Below, one piece after another: positions 28,772 to 36,897 of a DNA stretch of 64,000 nucleotides; the stretch's first letter is position 1, and every line of letters starts with the position of its first letter. Location of the stretch: positions 124,001-188,000 of the forward strand of contig NZ_JODC01000007.1 of the NCBI RefSeq assembly GCF_000720765.1, written 5' to 3'. The stretch is from Streptomyces sp. NRRL S-646. Its GTDB lineage: Bacteria; Actinomycetota; Actinomycetes; Streptomycetales; Streptomycetaceae. The notes under the pieces were generated by a model, which was not told the DNA's origin, did not search any database, and saw only the letters and a list, made by a program, of their open reading frames with translations. The position numbers were made by a program, and so were the translations under genes.

Positions 28772-29191
28772 TCAGGCCGGTACGGCCTGCGGGCTGCGCT
28801 CCTGGTCCGAGCCCGGTACCGGCTCGGACGGGTCGGCGCCCAGGGCCACGATGCGGTTGTCGCGGTCCACGTGCACGACGCGGGGTTCCAGCGCACGCGC
28901 CTCGGCGTCGGTCACCTGAGCGTAGCTGATGATGATCACCAGGTCGCCGGGGTGGACGAGATGGGCTGCGGCCCCGTTGATCCCGACCACGCCGGAACCG
29001 CGCTCACCCTCGATGACGTACGTCTCCAGCCTGGCACCGTTGGTGATGTCGACGATGTGCACGAGCTCGCCGGGCAGCAGGTCGGCGGCGTCGAGGAGAT
29101 CGGCGTCGATGGTCACCGATCCCACGTAGTGCAGGTCGGCCTGGGTGACGGTGGCTCGGTGGATCTTGGACTTGAACATGGTACGCAACAT
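28772..29191 (-). CDS. panD: Aspartate 1-decarboxylase
   Basis: PanD converts L-aspartate to beta-alanine for pantothenate and CoA synthesis. This 139-residue proenzyme starts [20 protein letters not shown] and has the self-cleavage site HYVGSVTID: cleavage between Gly24 and Ser25 yields the pyruvoyl group. Other hallmarks are [11 protein letters not shown] and [14 protein letters not shown]. The ATG at 29191 has GGAG upstream. A hydrophilic tail of about 20 residues extends past the usual length. It is first of a three-gene minus-strand set. Confidence 0.95.
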   Translation of the reverse strand: MLRTMFKSKIHRATVTQADLHYVGSVTIDADLLDAADLLPGELVHIVDITNGARLETYVIEGERGSGVVGINGAAAHLVHPGDLVIIISYAQVTDAEARALEPRVVHVDRDNRIVALGADPSEPVPGSDQERSPQAVPA

Positions 29192-29296
29192 TGAGGCACT
29201 CCAACAAGTATGCTCCCTGCCCGCGTTTTTGCAGGTCAAGGGCTGTTTCGACACCCTACAACGAGTCGCATGTTCGGGCAGCTTTCCCCAGCTTTT

Positions 29297-29569
29297 TCAG
29301 GACTCATGCTGACCACTTGCCGACTTTTCTGATACATCGTCAGGCGACTGCAGGAAAACCTTCGTCGGTTCTCGCCTACCCCGTCGCGACAACGGCACAA
29401 GCCTACGCAGCACCCAGTGAAGGGCGTCCGTGATCACCGTCACTCGGGCGGCCCCTGTGGTCAACCAGAAGAGGAGGCACACGTGGGGCCACACGGAATC
29501 TGAGGGGCCGAGAGCGCGGCAACATAGCAGCAGATCGCCGGTTAGCCAACCGGCGATTCTCATGACCAT
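29297..29569 (-). CDS. Hypothetical small protein, possibly decayed
   Basis: Up to 90 residues from the ATG at 29569 (or 29563), beginning MVMRIAGWLTGDLLLCC and ending near SEKSASGQHES. It mixes a hydrophobic N-terminal half with a basic middle (RRLVPLSRRGRREPTK). GC3 is lower than in surrounding genes. I do not recognise it. It lies opposite an excisionase-like remnant, so it may belong to the same degraded element. Weakly supported. Confidence 0.3.
   Translation of the reverse strand: MVMRIAGWLTGDLLLCCRALGPSDSVWPHVCLLFWLTTGAARVTVITDALHWVLRRLVPLSRRGRREPTKVFLQSPDDVSEKSASGQHES
29534..29557. repeat. Perfect 10-bp inverted repeat with 4-nt loop
   Basis: ATCGCCGGTT (29534-29543) pairs perfectly with AACCGGCGAT (29548-29557) around AGCC. 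No T-tract follows on either strand. It sits beside the excisionase remnant and could be a terminator, an operator or an end of the lost mobile element. Confidence 0.5.
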
Positions 29570-29695
29570 GGCTATAGCTCGTCCGGCGGTGCTTGGCGGT
29601 GGCACAGGGCGAGTATTACCGGCATTTGGAATTGACCCAGAGCAGAGCGCGAACCGATGGCGCGATCACGCTCAGGCCGACCTCAAGGAGCCATC

Positions 29696-29933
29696 TTGCC
29701 CGTGGACCCGCAGTCCCACCGGGACGAGATCAGCGCGTCGCGCCGCAGCGTCGAGCCCGTCCTTATGGACGCGTCTGAGGTCGCTGCCATGCTGAACATG
29801 TCCACGAGTGGATTTATCGGGAGGCGTCGAAACTGGGCTTGAACGATACAAATTCTGCCGAGGTAGGAACGCCAAGGTCCTGTACAAGAGGACTGGGATC
29901 TTCAAGTGGCTGGAGCAGCAGAAGATCCATTAG
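29696..29933 (+). pseudogene. Excisionase-like (Xis) HTH gene broken by two frameshifts
   Basis: Read in one frame, codons 29696-29842 give VDPQSHRDEISASRR and then VLMDASEVAAMLNMSTSGF, the start of a winged-helix excisionase like those of Streptomyces integrative elements (pSAM2-type Xis). A base is missing after TSGF: the next frame reads YREASKLGLN, and after another shift the third reads YKFCRGRNAKVLYKRTG then IFKWLEQQKIH and TAG at 29931-29933. The three pieces join into one plausible protein of about 78 residues. I see no intact integrase, Rep or tra gene nearby, so this is the fossil of an element. Confidence 0.6.
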
Positions 29934-30276
29934 ACAATATCCTCGCAAGGTCATCAGGATCTTCCTCAGCGGTACCGGCGCTTGGCGCAGCGTCGGAGGA
30001 TCCGCGGGACGAGCTGCCACGGTGATCGCCCCCCGGCGGTCACCGCCGCCTCCGGCCTGCTCGCCGCCCGCTGGTTCACGGAGCAGCGGCCTGCTACCCG
30101 CTGAACGCCCCACCCCTCCCGTCTGCTCCCAGGGAAGACTCCGGGGTGACCCGCCGAAGTCACCTTGGTAACTCGGCGTTGCCGATGTCCGGGTGCGACA
30201 GCGACGGCCGGGTGGACGTGAGCGGCAGGGCAATCCCATGGGCATGGCCATCGCCAGGTCCGTGCCCACCCGGTCG
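29934..30276. other. Degraded stretch without an identifiable gene
   Basis: About 340 nt between the excisionase remnant and the dehydratase remnant. All frames are short or look like antisense shadows, with Pro/Arg-rich translations and no family motif. It probably contains decayed material from the same element. Confidence 0.4.
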
Positions 30277-30650
30277 TCAGCCAAGGGTGAAGGGCGCGGC
30301 AGGCAGCTCGCTGGTGGTGATCTGCCGGCGGGCGGGTGTCAGGAGGGCTTGGCGGTGGCGGACGCGGGCAGGAAGGGGATTCCGGCTGCGAAGGGGCCTC
30401 AATCGGGCCGGATCCACACCGTGGCGACACCACGGCCGAGCTGGGCAAGGAAACGAACGACGGGTTGCGCCTGCTTCTCCAGGGCAAGCGGGTGCAGGAC
30501 AACCGGCTCGACGACGCGTAGGCGCGAAACGCTGACCAGATGAAGCCGTTTGCCGGTGGACAGCACCGCCAAGTCGTCGAGGGAGATGAGGCAGGGTGGG
30601 CAGCACCCCGTGTTGGCAGCGAGCGCGGCCGCCCAGCTCATGGAGGCCGG
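30277..30650 (-). pseudogene. Fragment of a lantibiotic (LanB-type) dehydratase
   Basis: The minus strand at ~30641-30399 reads CCPPCLISLDDLAVLSTGKR then LHLVSVSRLRVVEPVVLHP and LALEKQAQPVVRFLAQL, the pattern of the N-terminal glutamylation domain of LanB-type dehydratases. The frame then stops. Another frame (to 30277) continues with ARVRHRQALLTPARRQITT then SELP, matching the following family segment (FLPRVRxxRxVLxPARW). At least one deletion separates them, and the rest of the ~1000-residue gene is missing on both sides. It is a fossil of a former RiPP locus. Confidence 0.58.
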
Positions 30651-30792
30651 GTACAGACCGGCCCTCGCGTCGGCGACGGCCCCCAGTCACAGGGAACAAG
30701 CCGACTACGACGCCGTCGTCGCCGCCTGCGCGATGCGCTCCGTGTCGGCGCATCCCCTGCCTGCGGTCACCTGCTGGATATTCAGGCTCTTG

Positions 30793-32382
30793 TCATCGCA
30801 GGGTGGTCAATGCCGTCCCTTGATAGGTGGCTCCGGCGTTCCAGAGCAGGAAGGAGTTCATGCCGTCCCCGGCCGCTGCTCTGATCTGGTCGGCGACTTC
30901 GGTGGGGCCGTAGTGGACGCCCAGGGAGAAGTCCTGGAGCCAGGGGACGATTGTGGCCCTGGTGCCCTTGACCTGCTTGGCGAAGTCGGCCAGCGACCGT
31001 TTGACGATCTCGTAGGGGCTGGCATTCGGACTTTCGAGCCCGTACTCACCGGCGGCCCAGTGCGAGGGGTAGACCATGGGAGCGATGTAGTCGGCGTGTT
31101 GGGCCATGGCGGGGATGTCCTGGGCGATTTCGGTGGGCCGGGTGGCGGCGATGCCAAAGACCGAGACCCCGAGATATTTGCCTTCGGGCTGGATGCGGCG
31201 CTGGGTTTCGGCGACGAACTCGGCGATGGACTTTTCGGGGGTCTGGTCGCCCAGGCCCGGGAAGCGCAGTGTGGAGAGCTTCCCGTCGGGGCGGCGCACG
31301 TAGTCGTACAGGATGTCGTCGAAGCCCAGCTTCGCCGCTTCGGTGGCGAGGGCGATGTTGTACTGGCGGACCTCGGGATCGGCGAAGTTGGTGAACGAGA
31401 GCGTGCCGTAGTGGCCGCCGTCGTACGGGCTGCCGTCAGGCGCCTGGACCAGGCGGTCATCCTTGCCCTGGCGGTGGGATGCCTGGGCAAGGATGGGATC
31501 ACGGAAGGCGACGATGCGGCCGATGACGCGGGCTCCCATGCGGTGCAGGGTGTCGATCACCTTGTGTGCGTCGTAGCGGTTCTTCACGGCGCCGATCTCG
31601 CGGGCCAGCGGCACGGAGGAGTCGTAACCGACCTCGCCGTTTTCGTCCTTCACGTCGAGCTCGACGGCGTTGAGCTTCTTCTCCTTGACGAGCTGGAGAA
31701 CGGGGTTGCGGACCTCGGATGAGGACCATCCGATGGCGGTCAGGTGCGCGGCCCGGGTGATGGGATAGGGCGCGACCGCGTTCACGTGCTCGCGGGTGAC
31801 GTTGCCGGCCGCGTCCGTGGCCGCCACCTCGATATGGGCGGGGGGCCTTTCCAACCGGCGGGAGAAGGTGCCGTCGTTGCCGACGGACACGGGCGCACCG
31901 GCTATGGAGACCTTCACCTGGCCGGGGTCCTCGACCCGGCCGCGTACCGTCACCGGTGCGCCGGGCCCGGTGGTCTGGGCAGGAAGCAGCCGCAGTTTCG
32001 GGGCAGTGGTGTCCACGGTGAACGTCCGGGACATGTCGTCCAGGAACGGCAGGCCACTGCGGGATGTGGCCGTCAGTTCGTGCTTCCCCTCGGCGAACGA
32101 GGGGATGTCGAGTATGAGGCGGCCGTGGGCTTGGTGGGTGTGCACCGGATTACCGTCGAGCCGCACTTCCAGCTCGGACAGGTCGGCCCCTTCCTCGGCT
32201 GTGATTGCAAGGCGCGGATTGCGGACGTCGGCTCGGCCCAACACATCCTTGCTGCTGAGTCCTTCGACCCGGAGCCGACTGGAGGAGGCCTGTATCGCGA
32301 AGGCCCCGACGGCCGCGCAGAGGGGGACCAGCAGGGAAATGGCTATGACGGTGAATCGCGTTCGGAGTCGTTTTCCGCGCAT
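30793..32382 (-). CDS. Membrane-anchored putative glycoside hydrolase (GHL/DUF4015 type)
   Basis: This 529-residue protein has an N-terminal signal-anchor (basic RGKRLRTRF, then VIAISLLVPLCAAVGAFAIQ), two Ig-like beta regions (~45-200) and a C-terminal TIM-barrel-like domain (~225-529) of the putative glycosyl hydrolase class: TAIGWSSSEVRNPVLQLVKE, ELDVKDENGEVGYDS, GRIVAFRDPILAQ, DDILYDYVRRPDG and YIAPMVYPSHWAAGEYG. The start at 32382 is chosen because the membrane segment follows directly; an ATG 45 nt upstream is possible. It is divergent from a polysaccharide-deacetylase lipoprotein gene. The two activities also occur as two domains of PgaB, so a joint role in surface-polysaccharide processing is plausible but unproven. 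Confidence 0.82.
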   Translation of the reverse strand: MRGKRLRTRFTVIAISLLVPLCAAVGAFAIQASSSRLRVEGLSSKDVLGRADVRNPRLAITAEEGADLSELEVRLDGNPVHTHQAHGRLILDIPSFAEGKHELTATSRSGLPFLDDMSRTFTVDTTAPKLRLLPAQTTGPGAPVTVRGRVEDPGQVKVSIAGAPVSVGNDGTFSRRLERPPAHIEVAATDAAGNVTREHVNAVAPYPITRAAHLTAIGWSSSEVRNPVLQLVKEKKLNAVELDVKDENGEVGYDSSVPLAREIGAVKNRYDAHKVIDTLHRMGARVIGRIVAFRDPILAQASHRQGKDDRLVQAPDGSPYDGGHYGTLSFTNFADPEVRQYNIALATEAAKLGFDDILYDYVRRPDGKLSTLRFPGLGDQTPEKSIAEFVAETQRRIQPEGKYLGVSVFGIAATRPTEIAQDIPAMAQHADYIAPMVYPSHWAAGEYGLESPNASPYEIVKRSLADFAKQVKGTRATIVPWLQDFSLGVHYGPTEVADQIRAAAGDGMNSFLLWNAGATYQGTALTTLR

Positions 32383-32560
32383 GTTCACTCTGCCGTTCTC
32401 GAAAAAGGGTTCCTTGCGATATGGCATAGCCGCCACGCCGTCCACCCAAGTGGTTCCGGGTGGGTAATCATGCATTCGGCCTATCGTGCCGGGGTGTGCA
32501 TCACGCTGTTGCCCGAGGCTTGGAGGCGACGGGAAGCATCTCGTTCACTCCGGAGGCATC

Positions 32561-33598
32561 ATGCGTCAAACCCACCGAAGCGGCGGCGCGATCATCGTCG
32601 CATCGGTCATGCTGCTGGCCACCGCCTGCTCGGCAGCTCAATCCCGGCCGGAAGAGGGCCAGGACGGGCCGTCAGTACGGGCGCTCAAGGCCGACGGGCG
32701 GGCAACGGTCGCCAACCCTGCGACAGTGCAGGCCGACGAGCTCGGCGCGGTCCCGGTGCTGATGTACCACCAACTGGTGGCCGAGCCCAGGAGTGTGTAC
32801 GACCGCACGCCGCAGGACTTCCGCGCCGAGCTGGAACGGCTGGCACGGGAGAGATATGTACCTGTCACCGCACGAGCGTTCAGCAGTGGGAAGATAGACA
32901 TTCCCGCCGGTACCCACCCTGTGGTGCTGACCTTCGACGACTCGACGGTCACCCAGTTCCGTCTGGACGCGGATGGCCGACCCGCGTCCGACACCGCGGT
33001 GGGCATCCTGCTGGACGTCGCCCGGAAGCACCCCGGATTCCACCCCGTGGCCACCTTCTTCGTCAACGCCGACCCGTTCGGCGAGCCAGGCGGCCGAAAG
33101 TCGTTGAACTGGCTCGTCAAGCACGAATTCGAGGTCGGCAACCACACCCTGCGGCACACCGCGCTGGGGACGGTGGACGACGACACCGCCCAGAAAGCCA
33201 TCGCCGACAACCAGAGGGTGATCGCCCAAGCCGTGCCCGACTTGTCGGTGGTGTCGATGGCACTTCCCAACGGTTCGATGCCCCACTCCCGGCAACTGGT
33301 GCGGCAGGGAGCCGCCGACGGCGTGCGCTACCAGCATCAGGGCGTCTACCTGGTGGGGGCCGACCCCGCCCCCTCCCCCTTCTCGACCGCCTTCGACCCG
33401 GGCGCCATCCCGCGGATCCGCTCCCAGGCGGCGACCGGCCCGGAAGCCCAGTTCACCTCGACGGTCTGGCTGGACAAGCTCCGCGACGGGACGGTCAAGC
33501 GTTACACCTCGGACGGAGACCCGAAGAAGATCAGCTTCCCCAGGTCCGAGGCGGCCCGCCTCGCCCCGGCTCACCGGCAGGCCGCCCGGCCGTACTGA
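32561..33598 (+). CDS. Polysaccharide deacetylase (CE4) family lipoprotein
   Basis: This 345-residue exported protein has a lipobox, LLATACSA, with the modified Cys near residue 22, so it should be anchored to the outer face of the membrane. The NodB-like domain shows VPVLMYHQLVAEP, HPVVLTFDDSTVTQF with the metal-binding Asp pair, FFVNADPFG and GNHTLRHTALG with the His motif. The ATG at 32561 follows GGAGG. It diverges from the GHL-type glycosidase gene 178 nt away, so both promoters lie in that gap. Members remove N-acetyl groups from sugar polymers; the polymer is unknown. Confidence 0.85.
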   Translation: MRQTHRSGGAIIVASVMLLATACSAAQSRPEEGQDGPSVRALKADGRATVANPATVQADELGAVPVLMYHQLVAEPRSVYDRTPQDFRAELERLARERYVPVTARAFSSGKIDIPAGTHPVVLTFDDSTVTQFRLDADGRPASDTAVGILLDVARKHPGFHPVATFFVNADPFGEPGGRKSLNWLVKHEFEVGNHTLRHTALGTVDDDTAQKAIADNQRVIAQAVPDLSVVSMALPNGSMPHSRQLVRQGAADGVRYQHQGVYLVGADPAPSPFSTAFDPGAIPRIRSQAATGPEAQFTSTVWLDKLRDGTVKRYTSDGDPKKISFPRSEAARLAPAHRQAARPY

Positions 33599-34046
33599 AC
33601 GCGCCGTACACCTCGGCCTGTTCGTCTCCAAGGCCCCGTTGCCCCCGTGAAGCCGACCGCCCCGATCGCCGAGTTTCACGACATCCCGGTCCCGCCTGCC
33701 CCCTGCCGGTGAGGACTGCGTCAAGAGGCGCAAAGCAGGCTTGCAGCGGCGCGTGGGGACGATCGGAAGCTCCGCGCCAATGCTTCCGCACGCGCTGTGT
33801 TGGGACGTCACCTACGCGTTGGGCCCCACCTGATCCGGCGAGGCAGCGGATCGGTCATCAACGTCGCATCCATCGCCGGCACTACCGCGCCGGCCTGGCC
33901 GACACGGGCCACTCCGCGGTCGAAGCGGCGCTGCGGATCCTCTCCGACGAGTTGCGAGCCATGACCTCCTGGATCGCCGCGCAGGACGACCCCCACCAGG
34001 CCGCCGCCATGATCGGTGACCGCCGACGTCGGCCGCGCAGCCAGAC
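33599..34046. other. Degraded region with a short-chain dehydrogenase scrap
   Basis: About 450 nt without an intact gene. On the plus strand around 33828-33890 one frame reads VGPHLIRRGSGSVINVASIA, the segment just before the active-site Tyr of an SDR, and nothing of the rest of that protein is present. A second coding-like piece near 33930-34010 reads LRAMTSWIAAQDDPHQAAAM in a different frame, family not recognised. Both look like remnants. Confidence 0.4.
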
Positions 34047-34536
34047 TCATCGACGCTGGCCTGGCCTCGTTCGAAGTCGCCACTCAGCCCCGCTGACTTG
34101 CCCAGTCGCAGATCGCGTCCGTAGTTGGGGCACGGACGCGGGCGCATCGCCATCGCCGTCAGCGGCACCCCTGATCCCGGTCCCGCGCACGTGGGGTGCG
34201 ACACGTGGGGTGAGAACTGCACACGGTGTCCGACGGGAAATCATCTGGGGAAGTTTTCCCGCCTTCCAGTAGCCGTCGAGGACCTTGAACAGGCACTCGG
34301 GGTCGTCGAAGACCTCGCTGATCCGATCACCGAATTCCGCGAGGAGCGGGTCGCTCTCGACCATCTTGCGACCGGCGCCCGTGAAGGACGAGGAGTAGGC
34401 GTGGCAGTTGCCGCACCACAGGTAGTTGATCCATGACGGTTCGCTTCGGCCGTATGTCGTGTGGTGGTAGAGGCGCATGGTCGTGTGGCCACAGAGCGGG
34501 CACGTCCGTTCAGCCAAGGGCGGTGCAGTTGAGCAC
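34047..34536 (-). pseudogene. Zinc-ribbon-like hypothetical gene, probably frameshifted near its start
   Basis: A minus-strand frame from ~34517 reads LAERTCPLCGHTTMRLYHH and, after a few residues, SWINYLWCGNCHAYSS: a four-Cys zinc-ribbon pattern, then FTGAGRKMVESDPLLAEF and a helical end. The best ribosome site, AGGGAGG, precedes a GTG at 34536 in a different frame, reading VLNCTAL. One extra G in CTTGGCTGAA would explain both, so I read a frameshift close to the start. After GKLPQMIS the frame runs on for over 50 unconvincing codons. Family unknown. It lies beside toxin remnants and could be a decayed immunity gene. Confidence 0.4.
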
Positions 34537-34624
34537 CGAGGGCCTCCCTGTGCAGTTGGTCGTAGGGGCGGGTCATGAAGTTGGGGACCTCTCTGTGAGG
34601 GTGGCGGTGTCCGTCTGGAATCCG

Positions 34625-35035
34625 TCACTTGTCCTCCGGCCAGTGCCTTCGGACTTCGGACCGGACGGCGTCGATGAACTCGGCGGGCGGTCCGTAGAGG
34701 TGGTCGACGATGTAGTGGATGATCAGGTTCGGGGCGACGTAGAGCACACCGTCGTCCGAGACCGCCCTGATCTCCGCATGGCCGAGCCGGTAGGTGATCC
34801 CCGCCCGCTTCGAGGTCGCCGTGTGCTCGGTGTACTCCCCGCAGAGCGTGCACGAGTGCCAGCCCCTGCTCCGGTGCTGCCGCAGCGAACCGAGATCGAC
34901 GATGTTCGCGAGGTCCTCCTCGGAGACCTCGTCGACGGGATAGTCATGGCCCTCCTCGAGCCAGCCGATGGTGAGACCCTCGGGCTCTTCGTGGAAGTCG
35001 TAGTCGTAGAGCGAGAAATCCGCGTAATAGGTCAT
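34625..35035 (-). CDS. Hypothetical acidic protein with CxxC, unknown function
   Basis: This 136-residue acidic protein begins MTYYADFSLYDYDFHEEPEG and continues with LTIGWLEEGHDYP. A central HSCTLCGEYTEHTATSKR gives one CxxC, and the end is APNLIIHYIVDHLYGPPAEF plus a short charged tail. The composition and the beta-rich N-terminus resemble immunity-type proteins found with Streptomyces polymorphic toxins. It lies directly downstream of a toxin-like fragment on the same strand, so it may be that toxin's immunity protein. This is inferred from context. Confidence 0.6.
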   Translation of the reverse strand: MTYYADFSLYDYDFHEEPEGLTIGWLEEGHDYPVDEVSEEDLANIVDLGSLRQHRSRGWHSCTLCGEYTEHTATSKRAGITYRLGHAEIRAVSDDGVLYVAPNLIIHYIVDHLYGPPAEFIDAVRSEVRRHWPEDK

Positions 35036-35116
35036 GTGTCGATTCTCGGGTGAGGCCGGACGCCGCGGAGAAGGTGCGTTGCGGAGGTCTCCGCGGCGCC
35101 CGGTCGGTCGGTCAAG

Positions 35117-35920
35117 TCACACCATGTATGGGTCGAACTCACGGCACATGGCCATGTGTACCTCGCCCATGCCCTGTGTGATCAGTGCGCTGATTCCTGT
35201 CGGACGAGTCACGGTTCTGCTTCCACTCATGATGTTCAGGTCGGTCGGGGGCCCGATGACGTAGTCGGGGAGGATGTCCCCTGGGCCGAAGCTCTCGACC
35301 GCGCCGGGCGCGTCAACTCCGCGCTCCACGGCCAGTCCTGCCGAGTCGCCGAGCTTCCGGCCGTGTGGGACGTAGAAGTGAAGCCTCGTCCCCTGGGGCA
35401 CCGTGAAGTTGCCCGTGTTCCTGCCATAGGTGCCGTGCCCCGAGTACACCTTTGCCCCGTCCGCACGGCGACCGGTCGTCACACTCTCGGGGCCCTTCTT
35501 TTCGACTCCGACGTTCTTCTGGTCACGTCCCTTGACCTCCAGCGGCTGGTCGTTGGCCTCCTTCCCACTGCCGCCCGGTTCCTTGCCGCCCTTGCCGGTG
35601 CCCGCCTTCGGTGTCGACGGAGCGTCGCCGTTCTTGGGCGTCGTGGGTGCGGGGTCGGCCGGGGTGGTGGTGGGCAGGTCGCCGGAGAGGAGTCTCTTGA
35701 CCGCTCCGACGAAGTCCTCGCCCTCCGACATGGCGAGCTTGACCGCCTTGACGGCCTTGATTCCGCCGCTGACCGCCTTGTAGGCGCCGTAGCCGTCGAC
35801 GGCGAAGGTGCCGACCACGCCGGTCCATTGGCCGGCCACGTAGGAGGTCGAGCCGGTGTCGACGCCGAAGAGGTTGCCCAGCGGGTGGTCGTCGACGTAA
35901 CCACTACTCCAGCGGCGCAT
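35117..35920 (-). pseudogene. Truncated polymorphic toxin/adhesin C-terminus
   Basis: This minus-strand frame of 267 codons looks like the 3' end of a large secreted protein. Residues ~10-75 (YVDDHPLGNLFGVDTGS, YGAYKAVSGGIKAVKAVK) resemble the pre-toxin segment of RHS/wall-associated proteins. A Pro/Lys/Gly-rich linker follows, and the last ~115 residues form a domain with VYSGHGTYGRNTGNFTVPQG, LHFYVPHGRKLGDSAG and GMGEVHMAMCREFDPYM, which resembles the Stv putative-adhesin domain. The first codons overlap a LamG fragment on the other strand, so the N-terminal bulk of the protein is missing. Confidence 0.55.
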
Positions 35921-36288
35921 ACGCCTTTGCCTTCGGTCACGCCCACGCGGACGACACCGACGGCAGGTTCACCAGCGCCTGCGGACCCACGACGGGGGCG
36001 CAGAGCCCCAAGACGCACATGTGGTTCCACCTGGTGGGCGTCTTCGACGCCGACACGCAGCAATTGCGTCTCTACGTCAACGACGACCTGGCCGACACCG
36101 CCTCCTACGACGGCACGCTCTGGAACGCGACTGGGCCGCTGCAGATCGGGCGCCGCATCTTCCAGGGCGCCTACGGGGAGTACGCGGCCGGCAAGGTGGC
36201 CGACGTGCAGCTCTTCACGGAGGCGCTCACTCCGGGAGGTGTGGCCTCGCTCGGCAGGAACCGCCCGGTTTCCACCCAGCTCTCCTGA
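35902..36288 (+). pseudogene. C-terminal LamG-domain fragment
   Basis: The plus strand reads HYSSGAYAFAFGHAHADDTD, then THMWFHLVGVFDADTQQLRL, YVNDDLADTASYDGTLWNAT, and ends with VADVQLFTEALTPGGVASLG a little before the TGA at 36288. This is the second half of a concanavalin/LamG-type module, common at the C-terminus of large Streptomyces surface proteins. There is no start codon context, and the 5' side runs at once into the oppositely oriented toxin fragment. It is the remains of a much longer gene. Confidence 0.55.
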
Positions 36289-36401
36289 GCCCGGGTTCCA
36301 CACATGGCGGTCCGGGGCACGGCAGGCGCCGCGCCCCGGACCGGCCACCACGACCTGCGTCTCAGGGACAAAATGGGCCTCCGATCTGGAGGAGGCCCGG
36401 G

Positions 36402-36872
36402 ATGGGTTATGACCTGCACGCAGTGATCGCCGAAGAGGACGTGCTGCGCACCGCGGCACAGGGCCTGCCTGCCACCCGGTTGGCGTCGATCGGGCAGGGC
36501 CTCTCGCTGATGCCGGTGACAGGCGCTCTGTTCGATTCCGTCGCCGATGGCAGCGGTACAGGCGTGTTGGGGTTCTGGCGGTTGCCAGGAGGCTTCGACA
36601 AGATCCTCGCTGATTAGTCAGCCCGTGGGCCTGTGGCCTACGTGGAGGCTGAGTACTTCGGCGGCGTGGGCGAGCAGCGGGCTGTCGTATGGGACAGGGG
36701 GACAATCGCGCTGGGACCTCTCCATGTGGCGGAGAACCAGCCCTTTCCGCCCGCCGGCAGCCCGATCTCTCAAGCGCTACGGCAGTTGGGCGTAGCGGCG
36801 AGTGCTGAGGAAGACGAGTTCTCGGCCGTTGGGTTGCACCGGCATCGACACAGCGAGGCATGGATCGGCTGA
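36402..36872 (+). pseudogene. Small hypothetical gene interrupted by a single in-frame TAG
   Basis: The ATG at 36402 follows GGAGGAGG, an excellent ribosome site. The frame reads MGYDLHAVIAEEDVLRTAAQ, then GFWRLPGGFDKILAD, and stops at TAG (36615-36617). The same frame then continues open for another 85 codons with SARGPVAYVEAEYFGGVG and a convincing C-terminus (SAVGLHRHRHSEAWIG). The whole would be 156 residues with one stop where a Gln or Trp codon would fit. A nonsense mutation is the simplest reading. Family function unknown. Confidence 0.6.
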
Positions 36873-36897
36873 CACGGTCTCTTCCAAGCCCGTGGGA

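Noticed and set aside
29966..30502. Pro/Arg-rich minus-strand frame of 178 codons
   Set aside because: No motif, no ribosome site, and it overlaps the better-supported dehydratase remnant in another frame.
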